Shown in pieces: positions 1-9,652 of a stretch of DNA of 64,000 nt (its first letter is position 1; each line of letters opens with the position of its first letter). The translations under genes were made by a program, and so were the position numbers. Under the pieces are notes generated by a model. That model saw only the letters and a list, made by a program, of their open reading frames with translations. It searched no databases and was not told the origin of the DNA. Source of the stretch: Betaproteobacteria bacterium (GTDB lineage: Bacteria > Pseudomonadota > Gammaproteobacteria > Burkholderiales > Burkholderiaceae_C); assembly GCA_013289985.1 (NCBI GenBank), contig JABCYW010000011.1, forward strand, positions 1 to 64,000. The letters run 5' to 3'.

Positions 1-1
1 T

Positions 2-1045
<1,044 letters not shown>

Positions 1046-1058
1046 GCCGTTGCGAGAG

Positions 1059-1081
1059 GGGCCCGGCACCGCGCCGGGCCC
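1059..1081 (+). terminator. GC-rich hairpin between ilvC and ilvD
   Basis: A perfect 9-bp stem (GGGCCCGGC with GCCGGGCCC) closes a 5-nt loop 13 nt after the ilvC stop. No T-tract follows, so it is a weak candidate terminator and may instead be an mRNA-processing or stabilising structure. Confidence 0.35.
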
Positions 1082-1156
1082 GTTCGAATCCCCCCGGGCC
1101 AAGGACGCAGCAGCCCTTGGCCCGACCCTTTTCTGAACCACCACGCCGAGCCGACG

Positions 1157-3016
1157 ATGCCCGCCTACCGCTCCAGAACCACCACCGCCGGCCGCAACAT
1201 GGCGGGCGCCCGATCCCTGTGGCGCGCCACCGGCATGAAGGACGAGGACTTCTCCAAGCCCATCATCGCGGTGGTGAACTCGTTCACCCAGTTCGTGCCC
1301 GGGCACGTCCACCTGAAGGATCTCGGCCAGCTCGTGGCGCGCGAGATCGAGGCGGCGGGCGGCGTGGCCAAGGAGTTCAACACCATCGCCGTGGACGACG
1401 GCATCGCGATGGGCCACGACGGCATGCTGTACTCGCTGCCCAGCCGCGACATCATCGCGGACTCGGTGGAGTACATGGTCAACGCGCACTGCGCCGACGC
1501 CATGGTGTGCATCTCCAACTGCGACAAGATCACGCCCGGGATGCTGATGGCCGCGATGCGCCTGAACATCCCCGTGGTGTTCGTCTCGGGCGGCCCGATG
1601 GAGGCCGGCAAGACGCGCCTCGCGAACCCCGTCACCAAGGCGATGGAGTTCAAGAAGCTGGACCTGATCGACGCGATGGTGATCGCGGCCGACCCGAAGT
1701 ACACCGACGCCGAGGTGGCCGAGGTCGAGCGTTCGGCCTGTCCCACGTGCGGCTCGTGCTCGGGCATGTTCACGGCCAACTCGATGAACTGCCTCACCGA
1801 GGCGCTGGGCCTGTCGCTGCCCGGCAACGGCACGGTGGTGGCCACGCACGCCGACCGCGAGATGCTGTTCAGGCGCGCCGGCTCGCGCATCGTCGAGATC
1901 ACGAAGCAGTACTACGAGAAGGACGACGAGCGCGTGCTGCCGCGCTCGATGGGCTTCAAGGCGTTCGAGAACGCGATGACGCTGGACATCGCCATGGGCG
2001 GCTCCACCAACACCATCCTGCACCTGCTGGCCATCGCGCGCGAGGCCGAGATCGCGTTCGGCATGGGCGACATCGACCGCCTGTCGCGCAGCGTGCCGCA
2101 GCTGTGCAAGGTGGCGCCCAACACCAACAAGTACCACATCGAGGACGTGCACCGCGCGGGCGGCATCATGGCCATCCTCGGCGAGCTCGATCGCGCCGGC
2201 AAGCTGCACACCGACGTGCCCACCGTGCACGCGCCCACGATGAAGGACGCGCTGGCGCAGTGGGACGTCACGTTGACGAAGGACGACGACGTCAGGCGCT
2301 TCTACAAGGCCGGCCCGGCCGGCATCCCGACGCAGGTGGCGTTCAGCCAGGAGACGCGCTGGCCCAGCCTCGACCTGGATCGCGCCGAGGGCTGCATCCG
2401 CTCGGCCCAGCATGCGTTCTCCCAGGAGGGCGGCCTGGCCGTGCTTCGCGGCAACATCGCGCTCGACGGCTGCGTGGTGAAGACCGCGGGCGTCGACGAG
2501 AGCATCCACGTGTTCGAGGGCTCGGCCCACGTCACCGAGTCGCAGGACGAGGCGGTGGAGAACATCCTGGCCGACAGGGTCAAGGCCGGCGACATCGTGA
2601 TCGTGCGCTACGAGGGCCCCAAGGGCGGCCCCGGCATGCAGGAGATGCTGTACCCGACCAGCTACATCAAGTCCAAGGGCCTGGGCAAGGCCTGCGCGCT
2701 GCTGACCGACGGCCGCTTCTCGGGTGGCACCTCGGGCCTGTCGATCGGCCACTGCTCGCCGGAGGCCGCCGCGGGCGGCGCCATCGGCCTGGTGCGCGAC
2801 GGCGACCGCATCCGCATCGACATCCCCAACCGCACGATCGCCGTGCTGGTGTCCGACGAGGAACTGGCGCGCCGCCGCGTGGAGCAGGACGCCAAGGGCT
2901 GGAAGCCGGCCAAGGCGCGCCCGCGCAAGGTGTCGGCCGCGCTGAAGGCCTACGCCAGGTTCGTGACCTCGGCCGACACCGGCGCCGTGCGCGACCTGAC
3001 GCTGCTGGAGGATTGA
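1157..3016 (+). CDS. ilvD: Dihydroxy-acid dehydratase, long (E. coli-like) form
   Basis: 619 aa. It dehydrates 2,3-dihydroxy-isovalerate and -methylvalerate to the 2-keto acids, the step after IlvC, using an Fe-S cluster and Mg. Visible motifs are [10 protein letters not shown] (cluster cysteine near residue 122) and [11 protein letters not shown] (near residue 195), with the C-terminal swivelling domain containing [10 protein letters not shown]. Length and sequence match the E. coli-type rather than the shorter form of about 560 aa. It lies between ilvC and pssA, an insertion relative to the ilvC-pssA-leuA order I recall for Burkholderiales. It is probably cotranscribed with ilvC. Confidence 0.97.
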   Translation: MPAYRSRTTTAGRNMAGARSLWRATGMKDEDFSKPIIAVVNSFTQFVPGHVHLKDLGQLVAREIEAAGGVAKEFNTIAVDDGIAMGHDGMLYSLPSRDIIADSVEYMVNAHCADAMVCISNCDKITPGMLMAAMRLNIPVVFVSGGPMEAGKTRLANPVTKAMEFKKLDLIDAMVIAADPKYTDAEVAEVERSACPTCGSCSGMFTANSMNCLTEALGLSLPGNGTVVATHADREMLFRRAGSRIVEITKQYYEKDDERVLPRSMGFKAFENAMTLDIAMGGSTNTILHLLAIAREAEIAFGMGDIDRLSRSVPQLCKVAPNTNKYHIEDVHRAGGIMAILGELDRAGKLHTDVPTVHAPTMKDALAQWDVTLTKDDDVRRFYKAGPAGIPTQVAFSQETRWPSLDLDRAEGCIRSAQHAFSQEGGLAVLRGNIALDGCVVKTAGVDESIHVFEGSAHVTESQDEAVENILADRVKAGDIVIVRYEGPKGGPGMQEMLYPTSYIKSKGLGKACALLTDGRFSGGTSGLSIGHCSPEAAAGGAIGLVRDGDRIRIDIPNRTIAVLVSDEELARRRVEQDAKGWKPAKARPRKVSAALKAYARFVTSADTGAVRDLTLLED

Positions 3017-3113
3017 GGCGCTCCGAGGCGTCACGAGCGCTGCGGTATCCTCGCCGCATGATCCTGCCATTTCCGATGACTGCAGCGCCCCGCGCCCTCG
3101 AGGGCCTTCCGCG

Positions 3114-3953
3114 ATGAACGACCTGATTCCGGTCCACGAAGACGACGACGGCGACGACGCCCACGCGGCGCCGCGCCCGCGCCGCAAGGGCGTCTACATC
3201 CTGCCCAACCTGTTCACGCTGGCGGCGCTGTTCGGCGGCTTCTACGCCATCGTGATGGCGATGAACGGCAAGTACGAGCTGTCGTGCTACGGCGTGTTCT
3301 GCGCGATGGTGCTCGACAGCCTCGACGGCCGCGTGGCGCGCATGACCAACACCCAGAGCGCGTTCGGCGCCGAGATGGACAGCCTGTCCGACATGGTCAG
3401 CTTCGGCGCCGCGCCGGCGCTGATCGTCTACGAGTGGGCGCTCAAGGGCCTGGGCAAGGCCGGCTGGGGCATCGCCTTCTTCTATTGCGCCTGCGCCGCG
3501 CTGCGCCTGGCGCGCTTCAACACCAACCTGGCCGTGGTGGACAAGCGCTACTTCCAGGGCCTGCCCAGCCCCGCCGCGGCCGCGCTGGTGATCGGCTTCA
3601 TTTGGGTGGCGGTGGACACCGGTGGCTACGCCGACGCCAACGGCGCCAACGTGCTCTCCTGGGCCGCCGCCGTGGCCACGTTCTATGCCGGCGTCACGAT
3701 GGTGGTCAACGTGCCGTTCTACAGCTTCAAGGACCTCAGCCTGAAGCGCTCGGTGCCCTTCATCGTCATCGTGCTGATCGCGCTGGCCATCGGCATCATC
3801 AACCTGTACCCGGCGCGCATCATCTTCGCGATCTTCTGCCTGTACGGCTTCTCCGGCTACTTCGTCTACGCGTACAAGCGCGCGAAGGGCCGGCCGGTGA
3901 GCGCGATCGCGCTGTCCACCGACGAGCCCGACGAGGTGGGGCTCCACCGCTGA
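3114..3953 (+). CDS. pssA: CDP-diacylglycerol--serine O-phosphatidyltransferase
   Basis: 279 aa inner-membrane enzyme that joins CDP-diacylglycerol and L-serine to phosphatidylserine, the precursor of phosphatidylethanolamine. The CDP-alcohol phosphotransferase signature D-x2-DG-x2-AR-x8-G-x3-D-x3-D is complete at about residues 66-89 (DSLDGRVAR...GAEMDSLSD). Several hydrophobic segments follow, and the acidic N-terminus (EDDDGDD) is cytosolic. The start ATG has no strong Shine-Dalgarno sequence. It lies 97 nt after ilvD on the same strand. A psd gene is not visible in the window. Confidence 0.95.
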   Translation: MNDLIPVHEDDDGDDAHAAPRPRRKGVYILPNLFTLAALFGGFYAIVMAMNGKYELSCYGVFCAMVLDSLDGRVARMTNTQSAFGAEMDSLSDMVSFGAAPALIVYEWALKGLGKAGWGIAFFYCACAALRLARFNTNLAVVDKRYFQGLPSPAAAALVIGFIWVAVDTGGYADANGANVLSWAAAVATFYAGVTMVVNVPFYSFKDLSLKRSVPFIVIVLIALAIGIINLYPARIIFAIFCLYGFSGYFVYAYKRAKGRPVSAIALSTDEPDEVGLHR

Positions 3954-3993
3954 GTCGCGACGAACAGAGCCTTCGCCGAACGCGAAGAATTCC

Positions 3994-4024
3994 TTGCCAC
4001 AAGCCCGTTTCAGCGTGCTATATT
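3994..4024 (+). promoter_or_regulatory. Candidate sigma-70 promoter of the leuA leader
   Basis: TTGCCA at 3994-3999 and TATATT at 4019-4024 resemble -35 and -10 boxes with a 19-nt spacer (18 if CTATAT is used). The predicted start, about 4031-4032, falls on or next to the ATG of the leader ORF. The leader mRNA would therefore have essentially no 5' UTR. Confidence 0.5.
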
Positions 4025-4031
4025 CATTTTC

Positions 4032-4091
4032 ATGACGTCCCGCATCGCGCCCATTACGCTATCCCTAATCGGAGAACCGCGGGTGCTTTGA
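4032..4091 (+). CDS. Putative leu attenuator leader peptide (19 aa)
   Basis: A 20-codon ORF reads MTSRIAPITLSLIGEPRVL and stop. Seven of its 19 residues are Ile, Leu or Val. Two Leu codons are CTA, which is rare in this GC-rich genome, and two codons are Thr. It sits immediately upstream of a strong intrinsic terminator and 107 nt before leuA, the layout of leader-peptide attenuators such as enterobacterial leuL, where CUA codons sense leucyl-tRNA. There is no Shine-Dalgarno sequence, and the predicted transcript starts at or next to the ATG, so translation would be leaderless. Function is inferred. Confidence 0.6.
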   Translation: MTSRIAPITLSLIGEPRVL

Positions 4092-4122
4092 TCGTTCACG
4101 TCTGAACATATTTCCCGGATCA

Positions 4123-4161
4123 ACGGCCCGCTCTGCGCAACGCAGCGGGCCGTTTCCTTTT
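4123..4161 (+). terminator. Intrinsic terminator / attenuator in the leuA leader
   Basis: A 10-bp perfect stem (ACGGCCCGCT 4123-4132 with AGCGGGCCGT 4144-4153), with a further short GCG/CGC pairing inside the loop, is followed by TTTCCTTTT. It lies between the leader ORF and leuA. GCGGG at 4079-4083, near the end of the leader ORF, can pair with CCCGC at 4127-4131 in the 5' arm, a possible antiterminator. Confidence 0.75.
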
Positions 4162-4198
4162 GCGGCGTTGCCATCTTAAAAATTCCTCGGAGAACGCG

Positions 4199-5899
4199 AT
4201 GTCCATGCTCAAGAACCCCGCCACCAAGTACCGTCCTGTCGCGCCGGTGCGCCTGGCCGACCGCACCTGGCCCGACGCCGTGCTGACGAAGCCGCCCGTG
4301 TGGTGCAGCTCCGACCTGCGCGACGGCAACCAGGCGCTGATCGAACCCATGGACGCGGAACGCAAGCTGCGCATGTTCGAGACGCTGGTGCGCGTCGGCT
4401 TCAAGGAGATCGAGATCGGCTTCCCGTCGGCCTCGCAGACCGAGTTCGACTTCGTGCGCAAGCTCATCGAGGACAACCTGGTTCCCGACGACGTCACCAT
4501 CCAGGTGCTCACGCCGGCGCGCCAGCCGCTGATCGAGCGCAGCTTCGAGGCGGTGCGCGGCGCGAAGCGCGTGATCATGCACCTCTACAACGCCACCGCG
4601 CCGATGATGCGCAAGGTCGTGCTGGGCCTCGACGTGGACGGCATCGTCGAGCTGGCCAGCAGCCACGCCCGCATCATCAAGGACCTGGCCGCGAAGCAGC
4701 CCGGCACCGACTGGCGCTTCGAGTACTCGCCGGAGATGTTCTCCGACACCGAGCTCGAGGTCTCGCGCCGCGTGATCGACGCCGTCACCGAGGTGTGGCA
4801 GCCCACGCCCGAGCGCACCTGCATCATCAACCTGCCCACGACCGTGGAGCATTCCACGCCCAACGTCTACGCCGACATGATCGAGTGGACGTGCCGCCAC
4901 ATCGCGCGCCGCGAGAGCGTCGTGATCTCCGCGCACCCGCACAACGACCGCGGCACGGGCACGGCCACCGCCGAGCTGGCGATGATGGCCGGCGCCGATC
5001 GCGTCGAAGGCTGCCTGTTCGGCAACGGCGAGCGCACCGGCAACGTCGACATCGTCAACATCGCGCTGAACCTCTACACGCAGGGCGTCGACCCGCAGCT
5101 CGACTTCTCCGACATCGACGAGATCCGCCGCGTCGTGGAGTACTGCAACCAGCTGCCGGTGCACCCGCGCCACCCGTACGTGGGCGACCTCGTCTTCACG
5201 TCGTTCTCGGGCTCGCACCAGGACGCCATCAAGAAGGCATTCGCCGCGCGCCGCGAGAGCGACGTCTGGGAGATGCCCTACCTGCCGATCGACCCGAAGG
5301 ATCTCGGCCGCAGCTACGAGGCGATCATTCGCGTCAACAGCCAGTCGGGCAAGGGCGGCATCGCCTACCTGCTCGAGTCGGAGTACGGGCTCGAGCTGCC
5401 GCGTCGCCTGCAGATCGAGTTCAGCCAGGTCGTGCAGGCCGTGATGGACGCGCAAGGCCGCGAAGTGACGGCCTCCGATATTTGGAAGATCTTCGAATCC
5501 GAATACCGCCTGGCCGAAGGCAGCGTCACCTTGTCCGATCTCACCCAGGCCGACATCGGCGCCGGCCGCGTCCGCGTCGCGGCCGATGCCACGGTGGCGG
5601 GCCGCCACATGGCGTTCGAAGGCGAGGGCAACGGCCCGGTGGACGCGTTCGTCGACGGCCTGTCGCGCGCGGCGGGCGTGCCGGTGAAGGTGCTCAACTA
5701 CCACGAGCACTCGATGGGCGGCGGCGCGCAGGCGCGCGCGGCGGCCTACGTCGAGGTGCGCGTCGGCGACGCCGCGCCGGTGTTCGGCGTGGGCATCGAC
5801 GCCAACATCGTGCGCGCCACGTTGCTGGCCGTGCTGTCGGCGTCCTCGCGCGGCACCAGCCCGGTGTCCGTGGACGCGGCCGCCGCCCAGGCCGCCTGA
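4199..5899 (+). CDS. leuA: 2-isopropylmalate synthase
   Basis: 566 aa from the ATG at 4199, chosen because CGGAGA lies just upstream; the frame is open back to 4160 but without a ribosome site. It condenses acetyl-CoA with 2-ketoisovalerate, committing carbon to leucine. The N-terminal TIM barrel shows [22 protein letters not shown] and [10 protein letters not shown] (metal and substrate loops). The last 130 or so residues match the LeuA dimerisation/regulatory domain that binds leucine for feedback control. The length fits the longer LeuA type found in many actinobacteria and proteobacteria. Expression is probably controlled by the attenuator at 4032-4161. Confidence 0.96.
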   Translation: MSMLKNPATKYRPVAPVRLADRTWPDAVLTKPPVWCSSDLRDGNQALIEPMDAERKLRMFETLVRVGFKEIEIGFPSASQTEFDFVRKLIEDNLVPDDVTIQVLTPARQPLIERSFEAVRGAKRVIMHLYNATAPMMRKVVLGLDVDGIVELASSHARIIKDLAAKQPGTDWRFEYSPEMFSDTELEVSRRVIDAVTEVWQPTPERTCIINLPTTVEHSTPNVYADMIEWTCRHIARRESVVISAHPHNDRGTGTATAELAMMAGADRVEGCLFGNGERTGNVDIVNIALNLYTQGVDPQLDFSDIDEIRRVVEYCNQLPVHPRHPYVGDLVFTSFSGSHQDAIKKAFAARRESDVWEMPYLPIDPKDLGRSYEAIIRVNSQSGKGGIAYLLESEYGLELPRRLQIEFSQVVQAVMDAQGREVTASDIWKIFESEYRLAEGSVTLSDLTQADIGAGRVRVAADATVAGRHMAFEGEGNGPVDAFVDGLSRAAGVPVKVLNYHEHSMGGGAQARAAAYVEVRVGDAAPVFGVGIDANIVRATLLAVLSASSRGTSPVSVDAAAAQAA

Positions 5900-5917
5900 G
5901 CCGGTTTTGGCCGGAAG

Positions 5918-5950
5918 GCGCCCGTCGCGTTGGGAAACGCCGACGGGCAC
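5918..5950 (+). terminator. Hairpin after leuA
   Basis: GCCCGTCG (5920-5927) pairs with CGACGGGC (5941-5948), and CGTT/AACG extends the stem inside. There is no T-run, so termination is plausible but not certain. Confidence 0.4.
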
Positions 5951-6228
5951 CAGCTACCTTAAGTTACTTGGCGGAGCGGAATAGCGTGGCAAATGCCCGC
6001 TTTTCCCGCATTGGCCCGCGCGCGAAATGCGCAAAATCCAGGCTGTGGATCTGAAGGTGCGCCCCTCCACGACGGGCGTATTGGTCCAGGCGTGGATTCC
6101 CGACCCCGATTTTCGTTGGTGGCGTCAGCCGAAACCGTCGCGCTTGCGTTAGACAGTTCAAGCACCGTCGAACGCTGTCGCCAATCGGTCACAAGCCGTA
6201 CCGCTGGTTCGACGTCCGGTTGAGGAAG
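5951..6228 (+). other. Intergenic region with possible untranslated RNA
   Basis: About 280 nt without a credible gene; the frames open here lack ribosome sites and recognisable protein motifs. The stretch is bounded by the leuA hairpin and by a strong intrinsic terminator at 6229-6262 that has no protein gene in front of it. This makes an independent small RNA or a long 5' leader conceivable. I do not recognise it as 6S RNA, tmRNA or RNase P RNA. Confidence 0.3.
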
Positions 6229-6262
6229 TCCACGCAAGTTTTTGATCTTGCGTGGATTTTTC
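6229..6262 (+). terminator. Orphan intrinsic terminator upstream of the DD-endopeptidase gene
   Basis: A perfect 10-bp stem (TCCACGCAAG with CTTGCGTGGA), an 8-nt T-rich loop and a following TTTTT point to termination in the forward direction, only 22 nt before the ATG at 6284. It could end an upstream small RNA or act as a leader attenuator. Confidence 0.65.
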
Positions 6263-6283
6263 CTTTGCCTTAGACTGAAACAA

Positions 6284-7378
6284 ATGGTGATGCAACTGGC
6301 TTCCTGCTCTTCCGTATCGCGGAAATTCAAGCAACTGTCGCGTTGGGCGCTGGCCTGCGCGGTTGGCGGCACCCTCGTTTGCGCGTCTTTCGCCAGCTCG
6401 GCCGTCACCACCGCGGCCTCCGACACGACCACGGCCAAGCACCACCGCAAGACGGCCCCCTCGGCCCATGCGGCGCCGCGTGCCAGGCGCGTGGCCATGG
6501 TTCGCCACACGACCACCGTCACGCGCACGACCGTGCGTGTCGCCGACATCCCCTCGCAGTCCGCGGGCTATGCCGCGGGCCTGCACTCCACGGAAGATCC
6601 GCTGCTGCTGCGCTCCGGCGCCGCGCTCGTGCTCGACCAGGACACGCATGAAGTCCTGTACAGCAAGAACTCGGAGGCCGTGCTGCCGATCGCCTCGCTC
6701 AGCAAGCTGATGACCGCGCTGGTGATCAGCGAAGCCAACCAGTCGCTCGACGAGCCGCTCACGATCACGAGCGACGACATCGACACCGAGAAGAACACCC
6801 GCTCGCGCCTGACGCCCGGCACCCAGCTGACGCGCGGCGTGATGCTGCACCTCGCGCTGATGTCGTCCGAGAACCGCGCCGCCAACGCGCTGGGCCGCAA
6901 CTATCCCGGTGGCCTGGCCGCCTTCATCCCGGCGATGAACGCGAAGGCCAAGGAACTGGGCATGATGGACACGCACTACGTGGAGCCCACGGGCCTGTCG
7001 AGCCAGAACAAGTCCAGCGCGCGCGACCTCGCGGTGCTGGTGAACGCGGCCCACCAGGTGCCGCTGCTGCGCGAATACTCCACCACGCCGTCGCTGGACG
7101 TGGAGCTCGGCCGCCGCAACGTGCAGTTCCACACCACCGACCGCCTGGTGGCCAATCCCACCTGGGACATCGGCCTGCAGAAGACCGGCTTCATCAACGA
7201 AGCCGGCCAGTGCCTGGTGATGCAGGCGCAGATGGCCGGCCGCAAGCTGATCATGGTGCTGCTCGATTCCGCCGGCAAGTACTCGCGCATCGCCGACGCC
7301 GAACGCATCCGCAAGTGGGTCACGGCCAACCACACGGCCCCGGCCCCCACCGCCCGCGCCGCCGTCGCCGCGAGCTGA
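6284..7378 (+). CDS. pbpG: D-alanyl-D-alanine endopeptidase, PBP7/8 family (S11 peptidase)
   Basis: 364 aa from ATG 6284; the frame extends to a TTG at 6242, but that lies inside a terminator hairpin. A signal sequence with hydrophobic core (WALACAVGGTLVCASFASSA) leads to a low-complexity Thr/Ala/Arg linker, then the penicillin-binding fold. The S-x-x-K box SLSK lies near residue 139, SEN near 193 and KTG near 299, so all three active-site motifs are intact. Such proteins cut D-Ala-meso-DAP cross-links in periplasmic peptidoglycan. It is transcribed alone and faces the iclR gene convergently across a bidirectional terminator. Confidence 0.9.
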   Translation: MVMQLASCSSVSRKFKQLSRWALACAVGGTLVCASFASSAVTTAASDTTTAKHHRKTAPSAHAAPRARRVAMVRHTTTVTRTTVRVADIPSQSAGYAAGLHSTEDPLLLRSGAALVLDQDTHEVLYSKNSEAVLPIASLSKLMTALVISEANQSLDEPLTITSDDIDTEKNTRSRLTPGTQLTRGVMLHLALMSSENRAANALGRNYPGGLAAFIPAMNAKAKELGMMDTHYVEPTGLSSQNKSSARDLAVLVNAAHQVPLLREYSTTPSLDVELGRRNVQFHTTDRLVANPTWDIGLQKTGFINEAGQCLVMQAQMAGRKLIMVLLDSAGKYSRIADAERIRKWVTANHTAPAPTARAAVAAS

Positions 7379-7413
7379 TCACCCCGAACCGCAGAAACAA
7401 CAAAGCGATGGGA

Positions 7414-7446
7414 AAAGGGCCGGTGGCGCAAGCTCCCGGCCCTTTC
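7414..7446. terminator. Bidirectional terminator between pbpG and iclR-type gene
   Basis: A 10-bp stem, AAAGGGCCGG with CCGGCCCTTT, has an A-rich left flank and T-rich right flank. It can serve the converging transcripts on both strands. Confidence 0.7.
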
Positions 7447-7456
7447 AATTTGCCTT

Positions 7457-7484
7457 GTCGTCCTGCGGCTGCGCGCAGGATGAC
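7457..7484. repeat. 28-nt palindromic dispersed repeat, copy 1
   Basis: GTCGTCCTGCG and CGCAGGATGAC form an 11-bp stem with one G-U pair around a 6-nt loop. A second copy with about 23 of 28 identical positions lies at 28954-28981, also between genes. It looks like a REP-type intergenic repeat. Confidence 0.5.
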
Positions 7485-7492
7485 ACCGTTGA

Positions 7493-8296
7493 TCAAGCCG
7501 CGCCGCTGTGCCCCAGCGCCGACGAGATCCGCGCCGCGGTCTCCTTGACGCGTTCCAGCCACGACTCCTCCAGCCGGTCGGCCGGGGCCGAGACGGACAG
7601 GCCGGCCACCAGGCGGCCCTGGTCGTCGTAGATGCCGGCCGCCATGCAGCGCACGCCCAGCTCCAGCTCCTCGTCGTCGCGCGAGATCGACGTCTTGCGG
7701 ATCTTGTCCAGCTCGCGTTCGAGCTGCGCCAGGTCGGTGAGGCTGTTGCGCGTGTGGCCGGTCAGGCCCGTGCGCGTGGCGTATGCGCGCACGCGCTGGG
7801 CCTCGTCGTTGGCCAGGAACAGCTTGCCCACGGACGTGAGGTGCAACGGTGCGCGGCCGCCGACGGCGCGCACGACCTGCATGCCCGAGCGTTCGCTGTA
7901 GGTGCGCTCGATGTAGACGATCTCGTCGCCCTGGCGCACCGACAGGTTCACCGGCTGGTGGGTGAGCTTGTGGAGTTCGCGCATCGGGCCGATGGCGGCC
8001 TCGCGCACGTCCAGGCGCGCCTTGACCAGGTTGCCGAGCTCCAGCAGGCGCATGCCCAGCCGGTAGCTGCCGGCCTCGGGGCGCTCGACGAAGCGGCCCT
8101 CTGCCAGGTCGTTGAGGATGCGGTGCGCGGTGGACGGGTGCAGCCCCGTGCGGGCGCTGAGCTCCTTCAGCGGCACGGGGTCGGTATGGGCGGCCAGCAC
8201 GTCGAGCAGCGCGTAGGCGCGTGCGAGTACCTGGATGGTGGGTCCGGAGCCGTCTGACTTGGACATGGGGTCGGCCTGGGGCTGTGGGGTCTTCAT
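7493..8296 (-). CDS. IclR-family transcriptional regulator
   Basis: 267 aa from the ATG at 8296 (an alternative ATG at 8266 gives 257 aa; neither has a strong Shine-Dalgarno sequence). The N-terminal winged helix-turn-helix (ALLDVLAAHTDPVPLKELS...GLHPSTAHRILNDL) is followed by an effector-binding domain of GAF-like fold ending GLSVSAPADR. IclR regulators usually control catabolic operons in response to small organic acids. It starts 50 nt after the end of hpnE on the same strand, so it may be cotranscribed with the squalene genes, but no ligand can be deduced. Confidence 0.9.
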   Translation of the reverse strand: MKTPQPQADPMSKSDGSGPTIQVLARAYALLDVLAAHTDPVPLKELSARTGLHPSTAHRILNDLAEGRFVERPEAGSYRLGMRLLELGNLVKARLDVREAAIGPMRELHKLTHQPVNLSVRQGDEIVYIERTYSERSGMQVVRAVGGRAPLHLTSVGKLFLANDEAQRVRAYATRTGLTGHTRNSLTDLAQLERELDKIRKTSISRDDEELELGVRCMAAGIYDDQGRLVAGLSVSAPADRLEESWLERVKETAARISSALGHSGAA

Positions 8297-8346
8297 TCTC
8301 GCATGGTGAAAACAATAACCACGTTGCGATTTGCCGACGAGCGCGC

Positions 8347-9651
8347 CTAACCCGGTACGACCGCGGCCTCGCCGGCGCGGACGGCGGCTTCCAGCGTGGC
8401 CGGGTAGGGGCCGGCCACGTAGTCGGCGGCGGCGCGCAGGCCCGGCAGGATGTCCATGGGTGGCCGCACGACACCGGCCGTGCAGCGGAAGGTGGCCCGC
8501 TTGTCGGTGCGCACGCTGGCGACGGCCACGCCATCGGCGATCCCGAACACCTCGCGGTATTGCGCGGCGCAGGCCGCCGCGACGGCGTCGCTGCCGCGCT
8601 CCAGCCAGCGGCCCGCGGCGCTGACCACCAGCGTCACGCGATCCACGCCGTCGACCTGGTCGCCGAGCTTGAACGCGAACTGCGCGGGCGCCTGCGTGTC
8701 GTCGCCGCGCAGCGCGAGCATCGGCGCGGCCCAGGCGCGCGGCGGCGCGGTCAGGACCACCGTCACGATGGGCTCGTGGGCCAGCGCGGCGGCCGCCGCC
8801 GACCACGCGGGGGCCAGCGCCTGCGTCAGGCGAGCGGCCTCCGGCGCCGGCGTCGCGAGGATCACTTGATCGAATGCGGGCTCCGGTTTGCGCAAATCGG
8901 CGGCGTCGGCGCCCGCGACGACCTGCCACCGGACGCCGTCGCGCGCCAATGCCGTGACCCGGCTGCGAAAGTGCACCGTGGCGCCATGCGCCCGCAGCCA
9001 CTCCAGCGCGGGCAGCGGCAGCAGTTGCGCCAGCGGAAGTTGCGGCAGCAGCAGGTCGGAGGCGTCGCGCGCGCCGAACAGGCTGTCGCGCATCACCGCC
9101 AGGAAGACCTCGGCGCTGGCCTCGGCGGACGGCATGTTCAGCGCCGCCACGCAGAGGGGCTCGATGAGCATGCGCCGCACGCGCGGCGTGGGCGCCAGCC
9201 TCAGCATCGCGTCGACCGTCCATGCCGGCGGGCACCGGAACCGGCGCCACTGCCAGCAGGCCGTCATGACGAGCGTCGAGGCCTTGTCGATCCAGCCGAA
9301 GCCGCGCGCGGACCACAGCGCGCTCGCGGCGGCGAGCAGGCGAGGGCCGTCGGGCGACAGCGCGAAGCCGCTGCCGTCGGGATACGTCATCGACAGCGGC
9401 AGGCGCAGCAGCGCGCGCTCCACGTCGACGCCCACGTCGCGCATCAGCGCCAGCGTGCGCGCGTAGCCGCCCAGCAGGATGTGCTGGCCGTTGTCGGTGG
9501 CGCCGTCGCCGGCGCCGTCGTCATGATCGGAGCGGGCACGCCCGCCGGGCATGCCGGCGGTCTCGAACACGGTGACGTCGTGGCCGGCCTGGGTGGCGCG
9601 CACCGCCGCGGCGAGACCGGCCCAGCCGGCGCCGACGACGGCGAGTCTCAT
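8347..9651 (-). CDS. hpnE: Hydroxysqualene dehydroxylase (FAD-dependent)
   Basis: 434 aa flavoprotein of the phytoene desaturase/amine oxidase family. The dinucleotide motif VGAGWAGLAAA is at residues 6-16 and the C-terminal FAD-contacting segment has GDYV-like character (ADYVAGPYPATLEAAVRAGE). In the HpnCDE route this enzyme reductively removes the hydroxyl of hydroxysqualene to give squalene. Its start lies 1 nt from the hpnD stop, so translation is probably coupled. The assignment rests on the fold plus the hpnC-hpnD-hpnE order. Confidence 0.9.
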   Translation of the reverse strand: MRLAVVGAGWAGLAAAVRATQAGHDVTVFETAGMPGGRARSDHDDGAGDGATDNGQHILLGGYARTLALMRDVGVDVERALLRLPLSMTYPDGSGFALSPDGPRLLAAASALWSARGFGWIDKASTLVMTACWQWRRFRCPPAWTVDAMLRLAPTPRVRRMLIEPLCVAALNMPSAEASAEVFLAVMRDSLFGARDASDLLLPQLPLAQLLPLPALEWLRAHGATVHFRSRVTALARDGVRWQVVAGADAADLRKPEPAFDQVILATPAPEAARLTQALAPAWSAAAAALAHEPIVTVVLTAPPRAWAAPMLALRGDDTQAPAQFAFKLGDQVDGVDRVTLVVSAAGRWLERGSDAVAAACAAQYREVFGIADGVAVASVRTDKRATFRCTAGVVRPPMDILPGLRAAADYVAGPYPATLEAAVRAGEAAVVPG

Positions 9652-9652
9652 C

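Noticed and set aside
5959-6549. Minus-strand ORF over the leuA/pbpG gap
   Set aside because: It overlaps the intrinsic terminator and the coding start of pbpG, lacks a ribosome site and shows no domain.
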